Virus record (IMG/VR): IMGVR_UViG_3300022562_000735
Coordinates: 1-35,988 of that record
Source: a virus
Direction: 5' to 3' (one strand)
DNA length: 35,988 nt
Positions 24,886 to 31,450 of this stretch are shown here, in pieces (the stretch's first letter is position 1; each line of letters opens with the position of its first letter). The translations under genes were made by a program, and so were the position numbers. The notes below the pieces were generated by a model. It worked only from the letters and a program-made list of their open reading frames with translations. It had not been told where the DNA came from and searched no databases.

Positions 24886-25172
24886 TTTTTAATCTCAGTT
24901 TTATAACGCACTCCATTTTCATACCACTCTTTTGTACCATCATCTCTCTCTATAGCGGGTTTATTATTGTCGCGATGAAGTAACCCATTTTTGTACCATT
25001 CTTTTGTTCCGCCAGCGTATATTATAGCCGGCAAATCATTGTCATTATTCAGTAATCCATTTTTATACCAAAATTTTGTACCGTATTCTTCGTCTATTAC
25101 GCATTTTATTTTGTCTTTCCAAAATTTTTTACAGTACTCTTCGTCTATTTTGCATTCTATTTCAGCTGACAT
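24882..25172 (-). CDS. 24-residue repeat protein C (short)
   Basis: A 96-residue member of the same family with three repeats (GTKFWYKNGLLNNDNDLPAII, GTKEWYKNGLLHRDNNKPAIE, GTKEWYENGVRY) behind an N-terminal cap containing the CKIDEEY.KKFWKDK and CVIDEEYGTKFW near-duplicates. The cap xxEIECxIDEEYGTK is shared with A and B, showing common descent. GGAGATT precedes its ATG. Follows protein D by three bases and overlaps B. Confidence 0.78.
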   Translation of the reverse strand: MSAEIECKIDEEYCKKFWKDKIKCVIDEEYGTKFWYKNGLLNNDNDLPAIIYAGGTKEWYKNGLLHRDNNKPAIERDDGTKEWYENGVRYKTEIKK

Positions 25173-25175
25173 TTT

Positions 25176-25469
25176 TTAATCTCCGTTTCTTACATACACT
25201 TTATCTTCATTTTTTCTTTGAGTCGCGATTAACTTTCCGTTTTTGTACCAATCTTTTGATCCATCATAGTATTCAATTGCACTTATTTCTGTCATCTCAA
25301 CCGCCGGCCGGTCGTTTGGGTCTCGGGTTTGAGTGATACACGCTAGTGCAAGTGCTGCGAGTCGAGCTTTTTCGTCTTTTTCTTCTTCAATCTCATGCAA
25401 ATCATCTTCTCTACAACATCTTTTTAAATCTTTTTCTAATCGTTCTAGTTTTTCTATGCTAGTAGTCAT
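25176..25469 (-). CDS. Repeat-family protein D with coiled-coil head
   Basis: A 97-residue protein. Residues 1-48 are a charged helix (MTTSIEKLERLEKDLKRCC...EIEEEKDEKARLAALALACI), then DPNDRPAVEMTEISAIEYYDGSKDWYKNGKL gives about one and a half units of the family. A helical domain joined to a single repeat could act as an adaptor for the repeat proteins, but that is speculation. It is the first gene after the promoter at 25525-25552, with GGAG before its ATG. Confidence 0.68.
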   Translation of the reverse strand: MTTSIEKLERLEKDLKRCCREDDLHEIEEEKDEKARLAALALACITQTRDPNDRPAVEMTEISAIEYYDGSKDWYKNGKLIATQRKNEDKVYVRNGD

Positions 25470-25524
25470 TTTACAATCTCCATTTTATGTTTGTTTATAT
25501 AGCCAAAGTTAACTATATAACTAA

Positions 25525-25552
25525 AGTATACACTAATAATTATGTTTGTCAA
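25525..25552 (-). promoter_or_regulatory. Candidate promoter for the repeat-protein operon
   Basis: On the minus strand TTGACA (25552-25547), 16 bp, TATACT (25530-25525). The 40 bp upstream of the -35 are A/T tracts resembling an UP element. It would drive proteins D, C, B and A, and probably the two further leftward genes. Confidence 0.65.
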
Positions 25553-25612
25553 GTATTTTTTAAAAATAATTTAAAATTTTTTAAACTTTCTGTACTATAT
25601 AGATATCTTTGA

Positions 25613-25915
25613 CTATAGTATTATTAAAATGACAACAACGATTAAAAATACTACGTTACTTGATACTAACGCTGATACAAAAGCTTTAAGCCATCTCGCT
25701 ACTCTACTTGTGTCTATTTTATTCTCTTTTACAGTACACTGATTAATAGTTACTTTGTTATCGCATACATTATACACATTGTTTTGAGCTTTTGTGCTGC
25801 GCGCAAAAACGTCGCTATCATTAACTTTATAAATACTATCTTTTGTATCAATTGCGTAACCATTTTCTGATGCTATAGAATGCGAACTAGTTAACTTCAC
25901 GTATTCATTTGACAT
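25613..25915 (-). CDS. C-terminally membrane-anchored protein
   Basis: A 100-residue protein: polar, Asn/Ser/Asp-rich N-terminal domain (about 1-70) and a single C-terminal hydrophobic helix (about 79-100, FVSALVSSNVVFLIVVVILI) with almost nothing after it, so a tail anchor with the N-terminus in the cytoplasm is likely. A good AGGAG site precedes ATG. No family recognised. In an early phage region a superinfection-exclusion or membrane-remodelling role is possible. Confidence 0.6.
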   Translation of the reverse strand: MSNEYVKLTSSHSIASENGYAIDTKDSIYKVNDSDVFARSTKAQNNVYNVCDNKVTINQCTVKENKIDTSRVARWLKAFVSALVSSNVVFLIVVVILIIL

Positions 25916-25987
25916 TATTTATTACTCCTTTTTATAGCGTTTTTTATGACAAAACACATATATCAATACTTTTTAAAGTTATTTTTA

Positions 25988-26089
25988 TTACTCTTCTTCA
26001 TCTTCTTCTATATCTATTTCATTATCTAGATAGTCTTCATAGCTATCGTCGTTATCAAATATCGCATACAGCATATCGCTATCTATCAT
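25988..26089 (-). CDS. 33-residue highly acidic peptide
   Basis: On the minus strand an ATG at 26089, nine bases after AAGGAG (26104-26099), opens a 33-codon frame ending in TAA 25990-25988. The peptide runs MIDSDMLYAIFDNDDSYEDY and then a further Asp/Glu-rich stretch ending EEDEEE. About half its residues are acidic. It directly follows a near-consensus promoter. Extreme acidity is seen in DNA-mimic proteins, but the peptide is very short and this is speculation. Confidence 0.6.
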   Translation of the reverse strand: MIDSDMLYAIFDNDDSYEDYLDNEIDIEEDEEE

Positions 26090-26135
26090 TTTTCTAGTCT
26101 CCTTTTTTACTAATGACTTCAAACTCTACATATGT

Positions 26136-26164
26136 ACTATAGACTATGATATTACACTTGTCAA
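26136..26164 (-). promoter_or_regulatory. Candidate promoter for acidic peptide/accessory genes
   Basis: On the minus strand TTGACA (26164-26159), 17 bp, TATAGT (26141-26136). Near-consensus. The transcript would start near 26129, about 40 bp before the 33-residue peptide gene. Sequence just upstream of the -35 (CTATTTTTTATAC on the plus strand) resembles that of the other leftward promoters. Confidence 0.7.
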
Positions 26165-26176
26165 CTATTTTTTATA

Positions 26177-28165
26177 CTATTTTCCAAATCTTTTTGACAC
26201 TCGCGCTTCTGCGTGCAGCGGCAGCCCAGTCGCCCACCCGCGCTCTGCGCACATCTCAGTCTCAAGCTCAGCTTTGAATACGTCTGCATGCGCTTCATCG
26301 ACTTCTAATACGATCTCGTCGTGTATGTGCAGCACTATGTACTCAGCAAATGTATAAGCTACGTCACGACATAAGATAGCGCATGTCGCTTGCACTACGT
26401 TTTCAAGCAGTAACCCGCGCCACAGGCTATGCCGAGGCCACTCTGTGTCGTCTTGCTTTTTCTTAAATGATGCTTTTAGTGACGTAATCTCTACGCGTTG
26501 TGTATCGCTGTTGTACTCAAGACGCGCGTCAGCGTATGTAAGTACTGTAGAATTGTCAGCTAGTACAACGCGCAACGCTGACGTGTCGTAAATGTACGTC
26601 ACACGTCCGCATTGCTGAGGCACGTGCGGGCGTCGCATAGCGTTCTCCGCTGCAGCTTGCAGCGCGTTTCCAAAGCTTACAATTTTTGTATGCTTAGCGC
26701 GCCACGCATGCACTAAAATTTCTAACTTTTCGTCTGCTATATCAACGCTCAAATTCGCGCTCATAGCGCGCAACGCGCCCGCACCGCCGAGAAAACCGCA
26801 AGCTAAATCTGTCACTTTACCCACTTGTCGCTCGTCAGGATTCTCCTCTTTAGTGATTTTATAACCGTAAATTTGCTCAGCGGCATAGCAATACGGGCAC
26901 TCGCCGCGGCGGAATACGTCAAGCTTGTCTTGATCGTCAGCAAGCCACGCTGTCACGCGCGACTCGATTGCTGACCAGTCTGCAGAAACCAACACTTTGC
27001 CTGGCTCGGCTATGATAGTGCTGCGCAGTAGTTTAGATAACGTTTCAGTAACAGCTAGTTTTTTACCGCTTATTGGGTCTGTAAGTGGTTGTTTATTAAT
27101 GACTTTTTCTCGAATAGTCTCTACATGTTCATCGTCGAACGTATCGCGATACATGTTATGCATCTGCACGCCGAGCGACGAATAGCGCAGCGTGCTGGGT
27201 GCGCCGAAAGCTCTGAAAACCCCGCGCACGCGCCCATCATCTTCATCACACAAGTTGAGCAATTTTTCATATTTAGCTGTAGCAGTGCCGCTAGCGATGT
27301 CATAACATTCGATAGCTTTTACTACGTTAGCGGGTATTTGCAACTCTTCAGCGTTCTCTAGTAGATTAGCGCGCGTAGTTTTATCGATTGATATTTTTTC
27401 TTTGCCGTCTTTGTAGACTTTCATAATAGCTAAAGCGCGAGTATCGTCGAGTTCGTTAATGAGCCACTTTGAAAATCTTTCTCGCTGTGTGTGCTGCGTT
27501 ACTGCATTGTTTGTCAGTGTTCGCAACAGCTGCGTGCATTCTTCTTGCTCGATAGCGCGATATTCGAGTGCTGCGACTGCAAGCTCACAATCAATGCAAA
27601 AGCCCCGATCGTTTATCTCTTCGTTTGCAACATAATCTGCTTGCAGTTCATCTGATAACTTTGTCATGCGCTGATGACACAGTGCTGTCACGATCCAGTC
27701 TCGCTCACAATAATCGAGCATCTCTTGAAGAAGTTCAGGCGTATGCTCGAACGGCGGGATAGACATTTTCTTTATTAGTGCGTGTCCGCGTGGGTTTTTG
27801 TTTATGTCTAGTTGCAGTGCATATGCACAATCTTCAAGTCGCGACGGCAGGCCATTAACGCGTGCTTCTGCTTGTGTGCAGTACCATCTCTCACGCGCCA
27901 TCGCCGGCCAGCCATATTTTTTCGTCATGACGTGTTGCCATATCAGTCTGTCGAACGTCGCGTTGCTTGCGCAGACAAGCCCAATATTGTCTTTCACCAC
28001 CTCGGGCACCGCGTCGCCCGGCGCCCATCGCACCGGCGCGGCGTCGCTGTCTATTCGCCCCACGACTGCGCAAAGCACGTCAGTCGTCGAGTGTTTAGCG
28101 TATATGTAAGCACCGCGAGTGATTAAGTTGCACTCGCTTTTTGTTTCAAAGTCTATTAGTAACAT
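26177..28165 (-). CDS. Family A DNA polymerase with 3'-5' exonuclease
   Basis: Replicates the phage genome. The N-terminal exonuclease domain starts with LLIDFETKSE (Asp5 and Glu7) and continues with CASNATFDRLIW and a later LEDCAYALQL; YCERDWIVT near residue 150 is its third motif. The palm domain shows motif A VSADWSAIESRV (about 393), motif B-like ERQVGKVTDLACGFLGGAGAL (about 445), and motif C LHIHDEIVLEVDE (about 611). The 662-residue length fits phage-type family A enzymes. An AAGGAT ribosome site and a promoter at 28238-28266 serve it. The polymerase is complete; no frame break is seen. Confidence 0.94.
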   Translation of the reverse strand: MLLIDFETKSECNLITRGAYIYAKHSTTDVLCAVVGRIDSDAAPVRWAPGDAVPEVVKDNIGLVCASNATFDRLIWQHVMTKKYGWPAMARERWYCTQAEARVNGLPSRLEDCAYALQLDINKNPRGHALIKKMSIPPFEHTPELLQEMLDYCERDWIVTALCHQRMTKLSDELQADYVANEEINDRGFCIDCELAVAALEYRAIEQEECTQLLRTLTNNAVTQHTQRERFSKWLINELDDTRALAIMKVYKDGKEKISIDKTTRANLLENAEELQIPANVVKAIECYDIASGTATAKYEKLLNLCDEDDGRVRGVFRAFGAPSTLRYSSLGVQMHNMYRDTFDDEHVETIREKVINKQPLTDPISGKKLAVTETLSKLLRSTIIAEPGKVLVSADWSAIESRVTAWLADDQDKLDVFRRGECPYCYAAEQIYGYKITKEENPDERQVGKVTDLACGFLGGAGALRAMSANLSVDIADEKLEILVHAWRAKHTKIVSFGNALQAAAENAMRRPHVPQQCGRVTYIYDTSALRVVLADNSTVLTYADARLEYNSDTQRVEITSLKASFKKKQDDTEWPRHSLWRGLLLENVVQATCAILCRDVAYTFAEYIVLHIHDEIVLEVDEAHADVFKAELETEMCAERGWATGLPLHAEARVSKRFGK

Positions 28166-28237
28166 TATTTTAATCCTTTTTTAGTATAAAAATTATTTGA
28201 TATGTCTATTGATCTAGTATCAATTCTATATAAATTA

Positions 28238-28266
28238 ATAGTATGCTAATAAATAATATTTGTCAA
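28238..28266 (-). promoter_or_regulatory. Candidate promoter for DNA polymerase
   Basis: On the minus strand TTGACA (28266-28261), 17 bp, TACTAT (28243-28238). The plus-strand block 28261-28281, covering the -35 and the 15 bp upstream, recurs exactly at 28859-28879, upstream of the next gene. That points to a shared regulator site or UP element. Confidence 0.7.
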
Positions 28267-28289
28267 CACTTTTATATAAAACTTTTAAC

Positions 28290-28784
28290 TTAATTTTTAG
28301 TGCAGTCTACTTCGTCTAGTTGTTTGTCAACGCAGTACACGATGTACACACATCCTTGCTCGTCCTCGCTCTCGCACGCGTCGTAGCCGAGTTTGTGCGC
28401 TAAAATTCCTTGAAATTGCTGCATTATCCAACTTTTTTCGCCGTCATCTTGCTCAGCATAGTCATAAATATCTTCACTCTCGTCGAGTATGTTAAAAATA
28501 GTTTCAAGACCCAGCTCGTCTGTATCTAAGTCTACCGCTGCTGCGAACTGTTCTAGTATAGCTGCGACTACTTCATCTTCGTGTGAATGTTCGTATTGAA
28601 CTCTGTGCAGTTCTAAAATGTTGTTCTCGTCGATATCGAGATTGTATTGATATCTGCAGTTGTTAGCTAGATTGTAAGTGTTGCCCTCATCAGCAAAAAA
28701 CAAACATCCAAGCTGCGTAGTGCTGTAGATGCTTCTGTTAGTAACACGTTCTATTTTTTCAGCTGATGCGTGAGTTATGATCAT
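28290..28784 (-). CDS. Acidic ADP-ribosyltransferase-like protein (tentative)
   Basis: A 164-residue acidic protein. The start (IITHASAEKIERV, then LGCLFFADEGNTYNLANNCRYQYNLDI..NNILELH) follows the pattern of ART-fold domains of polyvalent phage proteins: an H.(S/T).A opening, G..FF.(D) strand, and a YxxxLxxxNxLxLD-like strand. The C-terminus (HKLGYDACESEDEQGCVYIVYC.DKQL) resembles their closing GYDGx...(G)xVYVVFxxxQIK strand. If so, H5-like and E/D residues near SEDEQG would be the candidates for NAD binding and catalysis. Similarity judged by eye only. Alternatively a novel acidic inhibitor. GGAG before ATG; own promoter. Confidence 0.45.
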   Translation of the reverse strand: MIITHASAEKIERVTNRSIYSTTQLGCLFFADEGNTYNLANNCRYQYNLDIDENNILELHRVQYEHSHEDEVVAAILEQFAAAVDLDTDELGLETIFNILDESEDIYDYAEQDDGEKSWIMQQFQGILAHKLGYDACESEDEQGCVYIVYCVDKQLDEVDCTKN

Positions 28785-28835
28785 TTTGTAAGCTCCATTT
28801 TTAATGTTGAGTCAGTCTCAACTTTGTATAGAGCA

Positions 28836-28864
28836 ATAATATACTAATAAATAACAGTTGTCAA
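28836..28864 (-). promoter_or_regulatory. Candidate promoter for the 164-residue gene
   Basis: On the minus strand TTGACA (28864-28859), 17 bp, TATTAT (28841-28836). Shares the 21-bp block at and upstream of the -35 with the polymerase promoter. Confidence 0.7.
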
Positions 28865-28925
28865 CACTTTTATATAAAAAAGTTAAAATTTTTTTAGCCG
28901 ACATCGTTTTTATTCGACATCAGCT

Positions 28926-28945
28926 AAAAATACGCTATTTTAGCG
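28926..28945 (-). terminator. Intrinsic terminator of the nuclease operon
   Basis: On the minus strand CGCTA-AAA-TAGCG (28945-28933) forms a five-pair hairpin followed by TATTTTT. It overlaps the stop codon of the 236-residue gene. The stem is short. The position between that gene and the next leftward promoter supports it. Confidence 0.5.
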
Positions 28946-29650
28946 AGTTCGTTTATGTACTATGTCACCCGCGGCCGCGGCCGCGGCCGCGGCGGTGGGG
29001 CTAGACTCGTCAGGGGTGTCAGAACTGGACAACAGTTCATTCAAGCCGTTTATCGTAAGCCATTGAAAAATCGGCAGTTTTACAGATGAACATTGGCCAT
29101 ATTTTTTGTGCATGTACGTCTCAGATTTTAACAGAATCGCGGGGATAAAAGCTCCGCTCGAGTCACTAAGTCGAACCGCCGCGGCAGCTAGAATCGCGCA
29201 TGCTTCTCGAGTTCCGCTCAAGCTACTGATGCTGTACTCAGCCCGCACGCTCATGTAAGTATCTGAAATACCTACTAATTTTAGCTTGTATGCTGGCTTC
29301 CAGCTCGCCAAAATCTTGCCGTGCTGAGGGTGCGTGTAGTGAATGTCACAAGTTTCAGATGTTTGCACAAGCGGCTCAGATACGGGTCGGAAAATCTCCC
29401 CTAGGGGGGCACCCCCGTCACCCCAGGCTTGCAGACCCTGTTCAGAATTTAAAATATCTAATGCCCAGGGCTGGTCGTCAGCGATCGGAAGTCGATCAAT
29501 TCCGATAGTATAGCAGCCATTTTTGTCTCTTGTGATATAGCGCACGTCTGCGTCGTCTTGCGATGAATAATTTTGCGTGAGTGCTGTGAGTCTATTTTTC
29601 AGCTCACTCATAGATTTTGAATCGTTAAGTGCAGTCATTTGATAAGTCAT
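28940..29650 (-). CDS. Unknown replication-module protein with polyalanine tail
   Basis: A 236-residue protein, translated in ATGA overlap with the upstream nuclease gene. The central part looks folded and beta-rich (YITRDKNGCYTIGIDRLP, PWALDILNSEQGLQAWGDGGAPLGEIFRPVSEPLVQTSE, KLKLVGISDTYMSVRAEYSISSLSGTREACAILAAAAVRL). Its place between a nuclease and the polymerase is where some phages encode an ssDNA-binding protein, so that is a guess. Near the C-terminus is TAAAAAAAAGD, encoded by a GCGGCC repeat. No domain is recognised with confidence. Confidence 0.65.
   Translation of the reverse strand: MTYQMTALNDSKSMSELKNRLTALTQNYSSQDDADVRYITRDKNGCYTIGIDRLPIADDQPWALDILNSEQGLQAWGDGGAPLGEIFRPVSEPLVQTSETCDIHYTHPQHGKILASWKPAYKLKLVGISDTYMSVRAEYSISSLSGTREACAILAAAAVRLSDSSGAFIPAILLKSETYMHKKYGQCSSVKLPIFQWLTINGLNELLSSSDTPDESSPTAAAAAAAAGDIVHKRTR
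28971..28995. repeat. (GCGGCC)n microsatellite encoding Ala8
   Basis: Four near-perfect GCGGCC units inside an otherwise moderately AT-rich genome, giving three overlapping NotI-type GCGGCCGC palindromes and eight alanines in the protein's C-terminal tail. The repeat is palindromic and in frame, so changes by one unit add or remove two alanines. Confidence 0.9.
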
Positions 29651-30720
29651 TTATTTTCTCCAAATATTTTTTTGAGTTCGATTTTTATGTCTTCATTTAT
29701 TATTTTATTTTCTGTTTTTTCTATCACTTCTCCTGCAGCTAATTTTTTTCCGCTCGATTTTTTAACTATAGCAACGCTTAACAACTCGTCGAAAGTTTTT
29801 TTTCCGAGCACTTTTTCTAGCTGCGCTGGTGTTTTTAGTTTTTTATCATAAGCTATGTCCTCCATTTTGTTATCTATCAATATAGTTTCTACAAGCTCTT
29901 CGTCAGAATAGCAACGCATTGCGCGTGTATCACACAATGCAAAACCACTCACTTGCTCGCCGCTCGTTAGCTTTCTCATTAATTCGTTTTCATATTTGCC
30001 GATAATTTTTTTAACTAATTCGAGTTTTTCATACGTTGCAAGTTGCGTTTCGACAGCTGTAGAGTCTGTCAATTTTGAGAAATCAAAACTTGTTTTTGGG
30101 CATTTTCCCATCGCAGGACAATACTTACAGTGATCGCCCGCTTCGAAATTTAGCTGCTTCCCCTGCGCGACTTTTTCTCTCAACTCGCGTATAGAACTTA
30201 TAGTATTTTGCAGTTCGTCGATATCTGCTGTCCAAGTTTGTGCTGTATTGTGCAGAGTCGGTTGTATTATTATGAACTCTAATGTTGATATATTATAGCG
30301 TGTAGCTTGAGCGTATAGCGCAGCGTAAAAATACAACTGCGCATTATTGCACACATCGACGTGTAGCGCACCGAATTTGAAGTCTACTACAGCTAGCTTG
30401 TTGCATGATTCGTAATACACAATAGCGTCAGCAGTACCGCCGACAAAATCGCCTACACTCATCTCATGCTCTATAAATATAGAAGCACTTATCATGTCAA
30501 CAGAATCTAGAAATTGTTTATGCGCAGCTACTGCTAATGCGTCAGCGTTTTTGACTTTAATCTCGTGTCGAAGTAGTTTTTCTACTTGCTCGTGCAATTC
30601 AGTACCGCGCTGCGCAGCGGCTCCTGCGCTGCTTTCTAAGCCATTAAGCATACAAAAAACCGCCCATGCGGGGCATTTTTGCGTTCTTGACCACGTCGAG
30701 CCCCCGTATAAGTAGTGCAT
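29647..30720 (-). CDS. DUF2800-like PD-(D/E)XK nuclease with probable Fe-S cluster
   Basis: A Cas4/AddB/RecB-type exonuclease. The fold is visible from GTELHE (residues 39-44), GGTADAIV (Asp98), VVDFKFG (Asp113-x-Lys115) and NNAQLYFYAALYA (Gln128). Cys16 near the N-terminus plus Cys198, Cys201 and Cys207 (CKYCPAMGKC) give the usual four Fe-S ligands. The 357-residue length fits DUF2800 proteins, which sit beside polymerases in phage replication modules. An AGGA-type site precedes ATG. Likely role: end processing during replication or recombination, possibly also host DNA breakdown. The first of three leftward genes after the divergent promoter. Confidence 0.85.
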   Translation of the reverse strand: MHYLYGGSTWSRTQKCPAWAVFCMLNGLESSAGAAAQRGTELHEQVEKLLRHEIKVKNADALAVAAHKQFLDSVDMISASIFIEHEMSVGDFVGGTADAIVYYESCNKLAVVDFKFGALHVDVCNNAQLYFYAALYAQATRYNISTLEFIIIQPTLHNTAQTWTADIDELQNTISSIRELREKVAQGKQLNFEAGDHCKYCPAMGKCPKTSFDFSKLTDSTAVETQLATYEKLELVKKIIGKYENELMRKLTSGEQVSGFALCDTRAMRCYSDEELVETILIDNKMEDIAYDKKLKTPAQLEKVLGKKTFDELLSVAIVKKSSGKKLAAGEVIEKTENKIINEDIKIELKKIFGENK

Positions 30721-30763
30721 TTTTATTCCTCTTTTTAGTTAATGTTGTGTTGATCGTTTAGTC

Positions 30764-30791
30764 ATGATAACATAAAAAAAGCTCTTGTCAA
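30764..30791 (-). promoter_or_regulatory. Candidate leftward promoter of the nuclease operon
   Basis: On the minus strand TTGACA (30791-30786), 16 bp, TATCAT (30769-30764). It is 19 bp from the -35 of the divergent rightward promoter at 30810, so the two could be controlled by one operator. The neighbouring XRE regulator is the natural candidate. Confidence 0.6.
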
Positions 30792-30809
30792 TAAAAATAA
30801 TAACTTTAT

Positions 30810-30839
30810 TTGACATTAATCTATAATATGTGCTAGAGT
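30810..30839 (+). promoter_or_regulatory. Candidate rightward promoter for XRE/replication genes
   Basis: TTGACA at 30810-30815, 18 bp, TAGAGT at 30834-30839. The -10 is imperfect. The intervening TATAAT at 30822-30827 is too near the -35 to pair with it. It would start the transcript of 30873-35126. Confidence 0.5.
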
Positions 30840-30872
30840 ATACTTTTTCATCTACACACTGAGGACTTAAAA

Positions 30873-31103
30873 ATGGCTTATAAGATAAAAGACACGCAAA
30901 TTTGGGTTCACAATCTGAACAGACTTATAGAACGTGATGAACGTTGTCTTACACGCATCGCAGCAGACTGCGGTTTTAGTGTTACACATTTGCACAACTT
31001 AAAAAATGGCGATACGCTAAATTGCGGCGTGCAAACATTTGCATCTATAGCTAAAGCATTCAATCTTACGTTAGATGAGCTATATTACACAAAAATCAAA
31101 TGA
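30873..31103 (+). CDS. XRE/Cro-type transcription regulator
   Basis: A 76-residue helix-turn-helix protein. DERCLTRIAADCGFSVTHLHNLKNGDTLNCGVQTFASIAKAFNLTLDELYYTKI shows the usual five-helix XRE arrangement: recognition helix VTHLHNLKNG, then TFASIAKAFNLTLDELY. It is encoded first in the rightward replication transcript, next to two divergent promoters, so it probably regulates both. Only one such regulator is seen, and no CI/Cro pair. Its stop overlaps the next ATG by four bases. Confidence 0.85.
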   Translation: MAYKIKDTQIWVHNLNRLIERDERCLTRIAADCGFSVTHLHNLKNGDTLNCGVQTFASIAKAFNLTLDELYYTKIK

Positions 31104-31450
31104 AAAGATTAGAGCTCGCACTCGAGAAAAAATGCATAGCATATGCAAAAAGCTGCGGTTTTCTCGCGCATAAACTTAGATTTAGAGGCCAATCGGGGGC
31201 GCCCGACTGTCTCTTTATCTCAAAATGCGGCGAGTGCATCTTTGTCGAGTTCAAACGCGCTGCGCAATCACGATGCGCAGAAGGTCAACTAAGCGCGCTG
31301 CAAGAAGTAATCTTGCGCGACTATGCATCTCGCAACATCGCTGTAACAGTCTGCAAAGACTTTGAGCATTTCAAGACTATTATCGACGCGTGCAATAGAG
31401 TAAATGAGCATGAAATTAGAACTCACGACAGTACAGTCGAAAGCGGTTAA
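31100..31450 (+). CDS. VRR-NUC nuclease
   Basis: A stand-alone 116-residue VRR-NUC (PD-(D/E)XK) protein. The catalytic triad is visible: RGQSGAPDCLFI with Asp36, then CIFVEFKRA with Glu50 and Lys52, followed by the conserved QLSALQEVILRDYASRNIAVTVCKDFEHFKTII. In phages these small enzymes lie next to SNF2-like helicases, as here, and act on branched or nicked DNA. ATGA overlap with the XRE gene; the helicase start lies 47 bp inside its end. Confidence 0.9.
   Translation: MKRLELALEKKCIAYAKSCGFLAHKLRFRGQSGAPDCLFISKCGECIFVEFKRAAQSRCAEGQLSALQEVILRDYASRNIAVTVCKDFEHFKTIIDACNRVNEHEIRTHDSTVESG

Noticed and set aside
23469-25172. Evenly spaced 72-bp repeats suggesting a CRISPR-like array
   Set aside because: The repeats lie in long open frames with protein-level conservation. 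They are contiguous, without unique spacers or a leader.
30873-31103. Lysogeny repressor
   Set aside because: It is a lone 76-residue XRE protein with no cleavage or dimer domain, no partner and no integrase in the genome. A general early regulator is the safer reading.
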